In this document: positions 1 through 11,275 of the stretch, piece after piece
Position numbering within the stretch: the stretch's first letter is position 1
How the letters are laid out: each line of letters begins with the position of its first letter
Source of the DNA: Nymphaea colorata
Taxonomy: Eukaryota > Streptophyta > Magnoliopsida > Nymphaeales > Nymphaeaceae
Assembly (NCBI RefSeq): GCF_008831285.2
Contig: NC_045144.1
Span: forward strand, 24,071,716-24,135,715
DNA length: 64,000 bases
Reading direction: 5' to 3'
Program-made: the position numbers and the translations under genes
Notes under the pieces: generated by a model
The model's database searches: none
What the model saw: only the letters and a program-made list of their open reading frames with translations
What the model was told of the DNA's origin: nothing

Positions 1-940
1 CACATCTTCAGCCCTGCAGCGATTTTGGGTGTTTGGTTTTGGGCGTTTAATGTCTATTTGTTTGATTTATTTTCTATTTTGTCTGCATCTCGTTAGCCCT
101 AAATCTGCTAATTCCCCTCAACTGAAAATGTGCTCTCTATCTCTCTGAGGTGGATGGTGCCAGAAGCAGAGTTTCTCCACTTACTTGTTCTCTCTCGTTT
201 GTGTGCTATTTAAATTTCATATTACTGGCATTTTTTGTTTGTTTTTGCTTTCATTTTTGTTTTCTGAAATGTGATTGAAGTTGAACACTACATGGTTTTT
301 GTTGTTTTCGTTTTTGTTTTTGCTTTTGTTCGTGTGGAGACCAGGGGATGAGCTTTAGCCTTTAGCCAAGCTGAGACCTTACACTTGACAAAGCAAGTGC
401 AGCAGTTCGTCGCAGCGATATTAAAGCTGTACAAGAAAATGCTTAATGAAGATTTCTTTAACTAATGAAGAATTACAAAGTTGGTTTGAAATAGCCTTCA
501 AGATGATCAGGCAAAGAGACAAACGTTGGATGTATACCAGTGTGGGCAGAACGGGAAAGCTCAAATTTGTCCCTCATATGAAGAAAATTTGATCCAATGT
601 AACAGAAAAGTTGTCTATAATAGGCTTAGTCTTGATTCCTTGCAACAGAAAATTTGTCTATGATTTGATGAAGAAGAATGAGATATGAAAGTTACTTTCA
701 TATACTAAGTGCTGAAATTAGATCCAATGTACTAGTTACCATGAAATTTAGTAGTTAAAAAAATAAAATTTTAAGTTTAAAGTAATAGAAAAGTTAGTTT
801 TTTTTGGAAGGAAGCTCTCAAGTCGTTGAAAATGCTTACCAACTTTTATGTATTTTAAAATAACATATATTTTAATTTGAGAATTTTTTCACATACTATG
901 AATTAGTGCCCCATAGCCAAAAATTTTTGGCTCCGCCACT
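1..940. other. Unassigned AT-rich DNA at window start
   Basis: No convincing gene is visible. All frames are broken by stops and I recognise no protein family. Around 901-941 the sequence ends in a motif which, read on the minus strand, begins CAGTGGCGGAGCCAAAAA. This is the usual terminus of plant hAT elements, so the stretch probably includes the end of a decayed non-autonomous hAT element whose other end I could not find. Confidence 0.4.
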
Positions 941-941
941 G
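922..941 (-). mobile_element. Isolated hAT-type terminal inverted repeat
   Basis: On the minus strand the segment begins CAGTGGCGGAGCC. This matches the common end of plant hAT transposons and resembles the ends at 4883 and 23213 in this window. No matching partner end and no 8-bp target duplication could be found nearby, so this is a fragment or one end of an element extending beyond what I can recognise. Confidence 0.35.
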
Positions 942-3723
942 CTAGGGAGACAAATATGGAATAGGTGCACCTAAAGAAAAGGCCCTCAAAAACTTGCCTA
1001 GAGAAGAAGATCACTTTAATGCGCACAAGTAGCAATGTTGTAGCTCAAGACCTTGGCCAAGGGCCAGATTGAAAATTACTCAAAATGCACCACAAGCCTT
1101 AGGAAAGTGTACCTAAGGGGATGTGATGGGACTAGGCATGCTCAATGAAGAGGCCCCCACCCTTGGCTAGGCTGTGAATCTTGCTTGCTAAAGTCGGACA
1201 ACTCCTTAACAGCAGAAAGTATGACCTTGTACAGTAAGGATATTGATGGGCAAAATTTGAAATTAGTTACTACGGTTTTGAGATGGCTGCATAAAGGGTA
1301 AGAATAGGGCTTTCTTAAGATATTTTCAATGAAAAACATAGAAGAATTAAAGTCCCCTACTCCTTTTTGAGGAGAAGGGTGATAGAATGTATTATAAAAA
1401 GGGACTTCCCTCAACCCTTCCTACATGCAATTCTAAACTGCAACAATTTAAGAAGCCCTTATCAAGACATTTTCCATGCAACATTTTGGACTAACTGTTT
1501 GATAAGCATTGGGCCAAACCGACCCAATTATTAACGAGCAGGGTAACGTGCTAGAACATGACTCAGCCAGGCCCATAGGGCCTTTATGCACAACCATATG
1601 CACTCATGCGAAGTAGTGTGTAAAACCATCCATATAAGGCAGGCGAATTTTAACAACTGACAACCATAGCAGACACTTAGGATAACCTAGCTTAGTAAAT
1701 AAGAGTATAAAACCAGTTTCAAAATACTAAACAAAACAAAACAAGGTAGACCAAGCTCCTAATGACAATTTAAATGTACTATCTAACACCCTAGTAAATA
1801 AACGAGAACTTTGCAGATGCTATGGTTATGTGATAATAGGGAAAAAAAAATAAAGAAAGTCAATACAGTGTGCCCAACTAGGATCATGGGTATTCAATCC
1901 ATTGGCTGCAATGACCCCCTCATTCCAAAATGATGCAATACTTCGTAAAGAAGCAATGTGGAAGATAGATCAATCTAATATCATATACTTTTAAGAATTT
2001 TCTGGTTTTCTACACAAATTAAGGTGGCAAATAAGTCAAATAACCAATTATATGTTATCAAAACAATGTATATGAATATGTATGTTCAATAACTAAAATC
2101 ATAGGAAATTGCATATGTAAACAAATTACATTCTTAATTATTTTTGCTCTTATCAAATTAGAAACTTATAAATTAAGAATGTCATCAGTAGATTTTGGGT
2201 AGTGACATCTAATCAATCAATTTTAGGTTTGGCCCCGAGAAATATGGTTCAGGTATCAAACTTGCACGAGGTTGGTTGCCCCTTTGCACCCTCCTTGTCA
2301 AAACTAGACAAAAAAGAGTTAAACTTTCACCTTGTTGGAATATTAATTTATTTGTTTCGTTGGAAAAAGGTAAAAGCTCGAGATCCTTATACGCAAACTA
2401 GCTATTAACAAGGTCATAAAAATCGTTTTAAACATGAATAATAGATATTGTATGCATTTCTGCTTGCATGAAAAGCAATTGTTTTTTATTTGAAGCTCTC
2501 AAGAATTAGTCACTAATTGATACTAATGTATAAATAACTATATAGTAATCATTCATGGATCCTTTGGTTACTAAGTAAAGATCACACATTTCAATTAATA
2601 TATAGGCATGTTAAACAAAGCTTCTTCACCAGTACAATGTCGAGTGTCCAACTCAGCTCCAAATTTTGACAGTGTTTAACTTATACAACTGCTTATATTG
2701 AAATTCAAGCTAGGCTCGAATGGATGGGCCTGGCATATTAGATATCCAACTATAGCCAACCATTCAGATCCCTAACTCTTACTCTTGTTTTTAATCTCTA
2801 GAACAATATTTTCTAGGCGCATACCATATACATTGGCATGTTATACCTTCCCCTTCCCTAACAACATGCATCTACTGGCCAGTGAAAGAGCACAAAAATG
2901 CCATATAACTTTTTTTTTCATTTATATTTTCCACATGAATTTGGATTGCTCCACGTGTTGATCATCTAGCTTTTTCCTCTTCATCTAAAGGAGAGGGAAC
3001 TAAACCCATCGGTACAGGATTTAACTGTTCCTGATGCTTTGTCGGAGGTAATCAAGCTGAAAACTAGACTTTTACCCTCCATTTCTGATTGCTATCTTGA
3101 CCCTAAATATAATAGAAGAATAAAGCAATGTGTTTCTTAGTTTTTTAAAGCAAAGTCTTAATGCAAATCAGAACTTTAGGAGTTGTGATTGAGATATCAT
3201 TGATCAACCCTACTATCATCATAAATCATGCAACAATTTAACCTACGGTATGATGCATGCTCACTTAAAGATTAATGACTAGAATTGTGTTCCTAAGGAT
3301 TAAATGCGAAGAACTAGGTCTAGATCATAGGTTTGGGCTAAGCCATAAGTTTTTGGAATTTCTTTTTAAAACACAGACGCAATTTAAAATTAATGTGCCT
3401 AATTAGAGTTTAAGCAAAATTACATTGTTCTTACAACAAAGGTAGTACTTAGCTTGTAATACTAAATAAATATTCAAATTCTTACAGAGGTGAAGTTTGT
3501 GCATTGATGGGTTTATATAGACTTAATTCAAAACTCATTGCATGCCCAATCTAGGTGGTCTCAACTAGCTTTGAGAGATTAGTTCTTCCCTAATCCAAGA
3601 TAATTATCATGGATTATGGGCTTCAATACCTTCTAAACTTCATTGAGGATGGTGTGTGCATGTACATTAACCGAATCCTTGCTGAAATTAAACTAAATGT
3701 GAGGCATAAGAACCATCAACATT

Positions 3724-4046
3724 GTTAAATTAAACAGACGGATTAATGATGGAGAGGCATAACTAACCCTTTGGTACCTAATTGACAAAGAACTAATGTA
3801 ATTGAGCTTAGTTAGTTAGATGCATTGAAAGAAACTATTGTTTTTAATCTAAATCAATATGGATATCAAACATGAGATTGAGGATTAATAAAATGAAATA
3901 AAAAAAAAAAAAAAAAAATAAACAGACGGATTAATGATGGAGAGGCATAACTAACCCCTTGGTACCTAATTGACAAAGAAACTAATGTAATTGAGCTTAG
4001 TTGATGCTTGAAAAAAAATATTGTTTGTTGTCTAAATCAATATTGG
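3724..4046. repeat. Direct duplication of about 130 bp around a poly(A) run
   Basis: A segment beginning aaacagacggattaatgatg at about 3731 recurs almost unchanged at about 3921. The copies share the run through tacctaattgacaaag and on to taaatcaatat. A run of about 19 A residues (3901-3919) lies just before the second copy. The copies differ by a few substitutions and short indels. I see no terminal inverted repeats or other transposon structure. Confidence 0.65.
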
Positions 4047-4061
4047 TTCCATGGTTGAGGG

Positions 4062-4187
4062 GTTTATATGAAAGTTGTGTATATTATATCATATATTTAT
4101 CATCTTAGAACGGCCCATCCTTGGTATTATATGAAAGTTGCTTACATTGTATCACATATTTGTCATCTTAGAATGGCCCATCTCGAA
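4062..4187. repeat. Tandem duplication, period about 63 bp
   Basis: Two adjacent diverged copies share the core tatatgaaagttg and, further on, catcttagaa followed by ggcccatc. The first copy is about 4062-4124 and the second about 4125-4187. They differ at roughly one position in eight, so the duplication is old. No function is suggested. Confidence 0.65.
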
Positions 4188-4882
4188 GTCCTATTTGTTC
4201 ATCTTTGAATTCATTGTTCTCAATTGGCCTTATTACTCCTTTGATGACTGGAGATCCACAGATTTGAAGCACACTGAGTTATAAACTCCACTGTTTGTTA
4301 GAATCATAAATTGTAAGCGGCCCCTTATCGAAAGGGACATCAGATAAAGGTTTAATTAGGGTAACCAAACGCCCTCTAAAGGAATGAAAGTAGAAAATGA
4401 TTAGGGGATCTCTCTTTTTATTGCATTAGGTGAAACAAGCACGTCAGCAAGTAAAGAATGGGGAGAAATAAGGCCTACTTTTATATATGTATAAAATCTT
4501 ATGAAAAGCAAGTCACACTTTATTCTAATGAGAAATTAATTTCCCTTGCCGGTGGTAGAAGCATCTCTTTTCCCACGAAGCAGCCTTCACATTAGCATGT
4601 GAACACTAATAAAGGGCCTCCTAAAGCATAGTGACGTTAAGCCTTTTCTTTAATATAATAAGTGGAAGAGGAGTGACCTAACCAATCTGATCTTCCTTTG
4701 AGGGAAGTAGCGCAGTTACATATTGCCCACGCTAGCAACAAATTTTTTATTTATTTTTACATTTTTTACATAGATTTCTTACAATTATTTACTTATTTAT
4801 AGATGTTGTGCCCCTTTAAAAATAAGAAGTTTTATAACAGTGCTTCATGGACAAAAATTTCTAGCTTAACCACAGTTTGAGG

Positions 4883-5252
4883 CAATGGTGGAGCCAGAAT
4901 TTTTTGGATGAGAAAAGCTTGAGTTACTGGCTCAGGTCCGATGTGGACATCCCAAGGTTAGTACTGCGGTTAGAAGATTAATCCGAAATTTATCATCTAA
5001 ATTTTGGAGGCAGGTGTGGCTACATGTGGGTCCGATGAGGACATCCCAAGGTTAGTACTGCGGTTAGAAGATTAATCCGAAATTTGTCATCTAAATTTTC
5101 GAGGCAGGTGTGGCTACATGTGGGCAATTGTCCTCACAGACTCGAAATTTTTATATTGACATTTTCGAGGAATTTTTATTGATGCCCGTCCAAAATTTAG
5201 AATTTTATACTTAGTGCCTTTTAACTAGAACCTATTTGGCTCCACTCCTGCT
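4883..5252. mobile_element. Probable small non-autonomous hAT element
   Basis: The left end begins CAATGGTGGAGCCAG. The right end, read on the opposite strand, begins CAGGAGTGGAGCCAA. Both resemble the hAT terminus CAGTGGCGGAGCC. The 370-bp interior encodes nothing and contains a 94-bp tandem duplication. The flanking 8-mers (4875-4882 and 5253-5260) match at only about half of their positions, so the target duplication is not convincing. The call rests on the paired ends. Confidence 0.4.
4936..5123. repeat. 94-bp tandem duplication (two copies)
   Basis: Copy one (4936-5029) and copy two (5030-5123) each begin gtccgatg and end ctacatgtgg. They differ at only about three positions, so this is a recent duplication. 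A related partial copy sharing ccaaggttagtactgc and agaagattaatc is found at about 5797-5830, some 670 bp away and outside the presumed hAT element. Confidence 0.8.
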
Positions 5253-6223
5253 TGGACATGGTAAAACTTTTTGAACTAGAGTTTGGATTGAATCCAGAGC
5301 CAAACATGTTTATTTTAGCTGCTGATCATCGATTTTTAATTTTATAAAAATATTATAATTTTTAATTTTTAAGTATAGTTTTACGTTCCTCAAAATTTTT
5401 GCATATTTTTGGTCAATTTACAATTAATTAAAATAACACCAATTAATCCCAAGAACCTATGGCATGAATACAAGTTTACGGTGTAAATGTCAATGGATTG
5501 GATTCAGATCTAATGTACCTTTTATTGTATTTGATTTTCTGATATCTGCATGTATTTGAGGAAGGAAAAGTTTAACACCATGCCTAAATCTAACTTTTAA
5601 ATTCATAATATAAGTCGAAATGAAACTACATGAAATGCGCACACCAGCAGCGTGCGTTGCGTGATTCCACTGAAATTGCAACCTTTCCTTTCTCCATCAA
5701 ACCCTAATCTAAACCCCTCAGTGCCTAATCAACAAGGAACTTAAATGCATGTATGTTTACTTTATGTTTTAAGAGATGATTGTCTATTCTTTAAACCAAG
5801 GTTAGTACTGCTGTTAGAAGATTAATCATCCTTAAATCTAAATTAGGCATGGTGTATGAAAATATTCTCGATTAGCCTAGCCTGACATGGCCAAGCACGA
5901 CCTTGCTAGCCAGTGCACGGCCCAGTGGTTAAAAAAGTGGCCACTCTAAGTTTATTTTTAAAATTATTTATTTATTTATTTATTTTTCTTGCAAAAAACA
6001 AAGGGCGCTCTTGGAAAAAACAGGGGGAAACCAAGGATATTTTGGGTAAATCAAGGGTTTGTTAATCATTTTGAACTGAAAATAAAGAGTATTTTGCAAA
6101 TTCCTTGCATTTTGAAAATGAAGGATGTTCTGCAAAGTCCTTGCATTTTGAAAATCACGGGTTATTTTGAAGTTAAAATGAAGGGTATTTTCGAAAATGT
6201 GAATGGCACATTGAGATCATGCA
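5253..6223. other. Intergenic DNA, no gene recognised
   Basis: AT-rich sequence with short broken frames. Apart from the partial repeat copy at about 5797-5830 I see nothing assignable. From about 5989 a 99-codon frame runs to 6288, but its composition is repetitive and it grades into the minisatellite, so I do not call it a gene. Confidence 0.5.
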
Positions 6224-6300
6224 TGGAAGGTTTGGAATCAGATTTTGGATTTGGATTTCAGGTTTTCCTTCTGGATTTTGGATTTTAGATCTGCATGTAG

Positions 6301-6721
6301 ATATTTGGATCTGTATTGGATCCAAAAGTTAGATTTGGATTTGAAATTAATAGGTTGGATCTGAAATAGATCCAGAAGTGAGATTTGGATCAGTATTGGA
6401 TCTTGAAGTTAGATTTGGACATGAAATTGATAGTTTGGATCCAATATGGATATAAAAGTGAGACTTACGTCCAGATTGGATCCAGAAGTTAGATTTGGTT
6501 GTGATGAAATTGATAGTTTGGATCCGGAAGTGAGATTTGGTTGCATATTGGATCTAAAGGTCAGATTTGGGTTGTAATTAATTGTTTGTATCCAAAATGG
6601 ATCTAGAAGTGATATATGGATCTTGATTGGATCCAAAAATTATATTTGACTACGAATTTGATAGTTTGGATCTAAACAATGACATGAGAGTCAGATTTGA
6701 ATCTATTGTGGATCTGGGGCT
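6301..6721. repeat. Minisatellite with 80-bp higher-order unit (30 + 50 bp)
   Basis: Alternating subunits of 30 and about 50 bp each begin with a form of agatttgg and end ccaaaagtt or ccagaagtg. Higher-order copies fall at 6301-6380, 6381-6460, 6461-6532 (shortened by 8), 6533-6611 and 6612-6691, with a partial copy to about 6721. Related but less regular sequence precedes it from about 6224. The copies are clearly diverged, so the array is old. Open frames crossing it are by-products of the repeat. Confidence 0.8.
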
Positions 6722-7280
6722 ATGAAGGATGGATTGAGGTTCAAATTGGTCTTGCAACTTGAGTAAATATCAGAACCACAATAAACTGAATCCTTTTTTA
6801 TGGGGTAGCAAAAAATTTGCAATTGTCAAGTGAAAACTTGCAAAAAAATATAGAGTACCAGTTTCTGACATGCTTTGCCGTTGCCGCTGGCCCGGCTGGA
6901 TGGGGAAGGGGGTAAGTCTCTGCCCCGTCTTCCCCTGCGATACGTAAATGCTCCCTACTGTCAGATGTTAAAGTGTGCGGAACACTAACAACATGCTCAA
7001 GGTTATATGTTCTGAAGTTTTTTATTCAAACTTCTAACTTACGATTATCGTGATTATGCTATTTCCAAAACCCAGAATCGCTTGCCTGATCGAACTTATT
7101 ATATTAAATGTACAAATAAGTTCTATATTTTTATAAAATGTGAAAACAATTTAAATGTTTATAACAAACCCAGTTATACACCATAAGTAACAGGAAACCA
7201 TTTCGTAAGAATTTGCCTATATTTACCAAGAGGAAGATGTCTTGGCATAGTTAAAAATTAAGGTATGGCTAAAAGACTTG
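6722..7280. other. Intergenic DNA, no gene recognised
   Basis: No coding signal. A short GC-rich patch at about 6885-6955 stands out from the AT-rich surroundings but matches no element I know. Confidence 0.45.
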
Positions 7281-7289
7281 GTCTCGCAA

Positions 7290-7480
7290 ATAGGCACACG
7301 TGCCGAGTCGAGCTCGAGCTTCGCCAACTCGAGTCTGACTCGCTTCAAAAGACTCGAGCTCGGCACGAACTCGAATCAAGCTCATTGTGGCAAACTCGAG
7401 CTCGAACTCGACTCCTTTAATTCATTTAACTCGTTTAGCTTTAACTCACATAAGCATGAACTCATTTAACTTGTAAGTGT
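7290..7480. repeat. CTCGAG-rich dispersed repeat
   Basis: The stretch is dense in gactcgagctcg-like words followed by catttaactcg and similar strings. Related sequence appears at about 51850-52030 and 57905-58160, which suggests one dispersed non-coding family, possibly MITE-derived. No terminal repeats or target duplication could be fixed. The 63-codon frame across it follows from the repeated words. Confidence 0.45.
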
Positions 7481-7520
7481 TGACTCGTGTAACTTGAGAA
7501 ATTTTGCTTTTACCTTAAAA

Positions 7521-7554
7521 GTTAAAACCGGTGATACAGTGCACCGGTTTTGAC
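7521..7554. repeat. Strong short inverted repeat (hairpin)
   Basis: Two 13-bp arms (7521-7533 and 7542-7554) are inverted complements with one mismatch and are separated by 8 bases. The core arm is AAAACCGGTG. It lies in non-coding DNA just after the CTCGAG-rich repeat and may be a remnant MITE end. There is no evidence for a regulatory role. Confidence 0.6.
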
Positions 7555-10500
7555 AATATTATATAGAGTACCAATTTGTGAGTCGAGTATAAATGAGTCG
7601 AGATTTTGAAACTAGAACGCACTCATTTATCATTTCCAGTTTCTTTGTAAGCTCCAACTTGACTTGTATATAGATGGTTAGTTGGCTCAGCTCCTTGTAC
7701 AGCCCTACGTGGTTAAATTGAAAATAGTCACATAAGACCAGAATTAATGGCTCCACGCTGTCACCAGAATTATTGTACTGCTGGTGCTACGATTTGCATT
7801 GAATGTGTGCCGTATGAAGTTACCTTTATGAAATGGGATGACTTGTAACCCATTTTAGTTGTAAAATAAATGTACCAATTTAAATCTCTCTATTTCTCTC
7901 TCTCTCTTCGTCCCTTCATTAATCAACAATATATTTGTTAAGATTAGAAAATGCCTGGTACTCAACTGGAACGGCTTGGGCTGGAGCTTATACAAGGAAA
8001 AAAAAGGCATTGGGCTGACTCGAGTGGAACCGACTAAGCTCGATTCAGCTTGGTAATATATTTTTAGTATTATTTTTATTAATTTTAATATATAACTATA
8101 CCATTGTATTATGATTTATTTTATTTTTTATTTTATTTTATATTAAAAAGATATATTTTTAAATTTTAACTAGTCGAGCCCGAACTTGGGTTTCAGATGT
8201 TGAGCTGGGCCGCCGACGGGTACCCGGTACCCTGTCCGGTATGGACCTGGGTCCGGGTACAAGATTCACCCCGTTGGGTTTTTGCTCATTATGCCCAGCC
8301 CAGCCCAGCCCAACATTATAATGGGCTGGGGCCGGGTTACCTAACTTGGCCCGTTGGTACCTGTTAGGTTGAAAACTCCAAATCAAAATGTTCAAGGTTT
8401 TTTTTTTTCATTGAAAAGAGAAAGAGAGTTGTGCGAGTTGAGAGTCATTAGACAATAATCTTGTGTTGTCCTATGACCATATGTCCAGTGGGATCCCCAA
8501 CGAGATATGTTCTCCTTTCCAAAAGGTGCCATTGCCAGACACCGAGTACACGCAGCACTATGGATTCCTCTGTTTTTAATTTCACCATTTTGTTTACCTT
8601 GATTTGTCTTGCCAACCGTTAAAATAATGCTTTCTTGCTATGTGGCTAAGACTCATATCGGCTAGTTTGCAATCTAAAAATCTCAAAGTAGAACTCTTAT
8701 TTTCAGTGCAATCAACTTTCGCTTCTTATTGTTGCATATCTTCTTTGGTTTAGATGCAGGGGCATGATGCATTGTATATGTGCACTCATGCTGAGTGTTC
8801 TGATTGAACAGATTGGTGCACCATTTTGTGTTCTGTGGTGGTCTTGTTGCAGAAATTGTTGCTACCGTTGGACTTTGAATGTGCTTCCATGTTTTGTGCA
8901 TTTTATAATGCATTAAACGTCGTACCTGTCGCCCCTGACCTGTTCAACCATGCTGTTCTTTTTATATTTCTCTTCTTTAGTTTGTAACAGCATTACAATA
9001 TTTTGAAAGATCCAACACTACTGCATTTAGGCCAGCTAATAATGAGGGATATTGCAACCTTTTCATATATTGCAAGAAAATTTTAACAACATTCTGATAT
9101 TATCTCAGAAATTCTGTAAATTTTGATATGTTTGTGCTGTTATATCGGACATTGTCTCCCACTTTACAATGGTAAAGTCTGGGATGATGAACCGAACCTG
9201 CATTTGTTCAGGTTGCAACAATATAATAGTCTACGTGAGGACAATCATCCTTGTTTATGTGTCAATAGGGATTGCTTATTCAATGAAAGGTAATCTCAGA
9301 ACAACAATGTGCTTAGTTTAGGTTTGCTGTCCCAAATCCCAATGCAGAAACATTTTTATATGGGCTTACAGTAGGACCTGCTTATGGATAGTTACTCTCT
9401 AGGCAACCTTCCTCTTTCAAGTGCTGCCAATGCTTCCTCTGTAGCTGGAGTCATGGGCTTCAGCATTCTTGTACTCTGTCCCTCCCTCCCTCTACTTAGA
9501 TAACGTTTATTACATTAGACACTTGAGATAGTTGTTGTGTACGAAGTAAACAAAATCGACAACTCATATGAAACTTAAGATGAAGATTCATGTTTTACAT
9601 TAATTTAACTCAATTCAAAAGTATTTGGTAAATAACATATCATACATTCATGTTCCTACTGCTGTCTCTAGAATTTGGACACCATCTTCTCCATCTTCAG
9701 CTAGATTTGTTTGTAAGTGATTGCACTAGTTTTAAGGATAAATTACTTTTCTGAAGCAGCTAGGAATGGCTAGTGCTTTAGAAACATTATGCGGTCAGGA
9801 TTATGGGACAGAGCAATATGAAAGACTTCGGATTTCAACTTAGACAGCAGTAGTCACCTTGCTGATTGTGTGCAAATATAATCTTTGGTGCTTAACCTCA
9901 AAAGGTTTTAAGCAATATAGTTGCATATGATAAGCCATTCACTTAAATAACAACTGGGATCTTGTGGTTTTTTCTTTTTAGAAATGTTTGTGTTTTAAAC
10001 ACATGATTGAATTTTGTTTGAACCAATAAATTTTCATATGTGTTGATACTCTTGGAGAGAAAAATTTCATTCCAGCTGTTTCTTTGGTAAATGGTATACT
10101 AGAGCAAATTGGATACTCACTGTATGCATTTTTGCTCTCTGCAGCTCTATTGGACTTTTGTTGAATCAAGGTCTCAAAGCTCACAAAAGTAGTTTTTCCT
10201 TCCCCTTTCAAATGAGGTGACTATACATAAGTATCAATTCTGTCTCAAACTTAAAAGTTTTCTCAGCAAATTCCCAGACATGCTTTCTATGCATGTCACA
10301 CTTCTTGCGTATATCTTTCTTTAAGTGGAGAAGCAATAACTAGCAAGAGCTCTGTCCACCTGTTGATTGAACTTTAGACTTTAAGTGTTTGTGGTTGAAG
10401 GCCAAGATTTTAATGTGTCTTGCGTGGTAGAGGTCTGCCTAAAAAAGGTAGAAAAATAACATGTATTTATTCAAGTACAGATATAAGTTACACATTACGT

Positions 10501-10700
10501 CACTTGCAAGTGTTGGTTATTACTAGACTACTGAATAGTGGATATTCTTGATATTCTCATGTCAATGATATTTGCACCTCATGGATATGGGATACAGAAG
10601 AAGGAGATTATAATGGAGCGAAAATTTAGGCGAGAAGCTCTTGAATGGATATTTTTTTTGGATGGCCTACTAATATTTTTCTTTAAATACTTTTTGCTGC
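7555..10700. other. Intergenic DNA, no gene recognised
   Basis: Short broken frames only. At about 8200-8350 there is a GC-rich patch with repeated gggtaccc and cagcccagccc words and a hairpin formed by cagccc and gggctg. Such patches are common in decayed plant DNA transposons, but no ends are visible. The right part (9.0-10.7 kb) could be intron sequence of the LRR-like remnant that follows, though I see no exon there. Confidence 0.4.
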
Positions 10701-10715
10701 TGCTTGAGATTGTAG

Positions 10716-11048
10716 GAGGCGAACAACTTTACTAGCAGCATACCTCAAGGCCTAGGAGTTCGCTCTCCTTGCACAAGTGTAAGTCCTCGAATGTTCCCAT
10801 AAGAGTGAAGGAACAATTTTTTATTGTTCATTTGGAGACTTGGAGCTGCACATATTATCATGTGAAAGTGATAAACTGTTATTTCTGAAATTGTTTTATA
10901 TGTGCATTTGGATCTTTATAAATCAACTGAAAGGTAAAAGTATACTTTGTGAACTTTTGTCTTCTTCGATGCTGTGCAATGACTTGTCAGGTAATCAGTT
11001 AACAAGAGCTATCCCTGAGAGTTTAGGTTCTTTAAACCTGCAAGTTGT
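10716..11048 (+). pseudogene. LRR-protein exon remnants
   Basis: Two small pieces read as plant-type leucine-rich repeats. The first (about 10716-10778) gives NNFTSSIPQGLG, preceded by a possible acceptor (TGTAG) and followed by a possible donor (GTAAGT). The second (about 10979-11048) gives DLSGNQLTRAIPESLGSL and is followed by GTGAGT. Plant LRR receptor genes often carry one repeat per exon of about 72 bp, which fits the sizes. No further exons, kinase domain or start were found, and the second piece has no clear acceptor. I read this as debris of an LRR receptor-like gene; a chance match is possible. Confidence 0.4.
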
Positions 11049-11275
11049 GTGAGTACCTAAGTTTTATTCATGGAGCAATTTTAATTCTTGTACAAAACTA
11101 GTACTATATATTTAGGCTAGTAGTATATCGCCACTTGCAATGATTATTAGCTTTTTAGTTACCGAATGATTTCATATATGTGATGTCATATGAATCTTGT
11201 TAACCTTCTTTGCAGCTCAAGAATTGAACCATGTCATGTGTTTAAATTGTTTGGATTTCATTCAAATAGTAAGTT

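Larger units (their letters stand above)
942..4882. other. Intergenic DNA, no gene recognised
   Basis: The longest open frames are below 100 codons, are low in complexity and resemble no family I know. Two short direct duplications sit near the right end: about 3724-3860 repeated at about 3916-4046, and about 4062-4124 repeated at 4125-4187. They are listed separately. Nothing else above background is seen. Confidence 0.5.
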
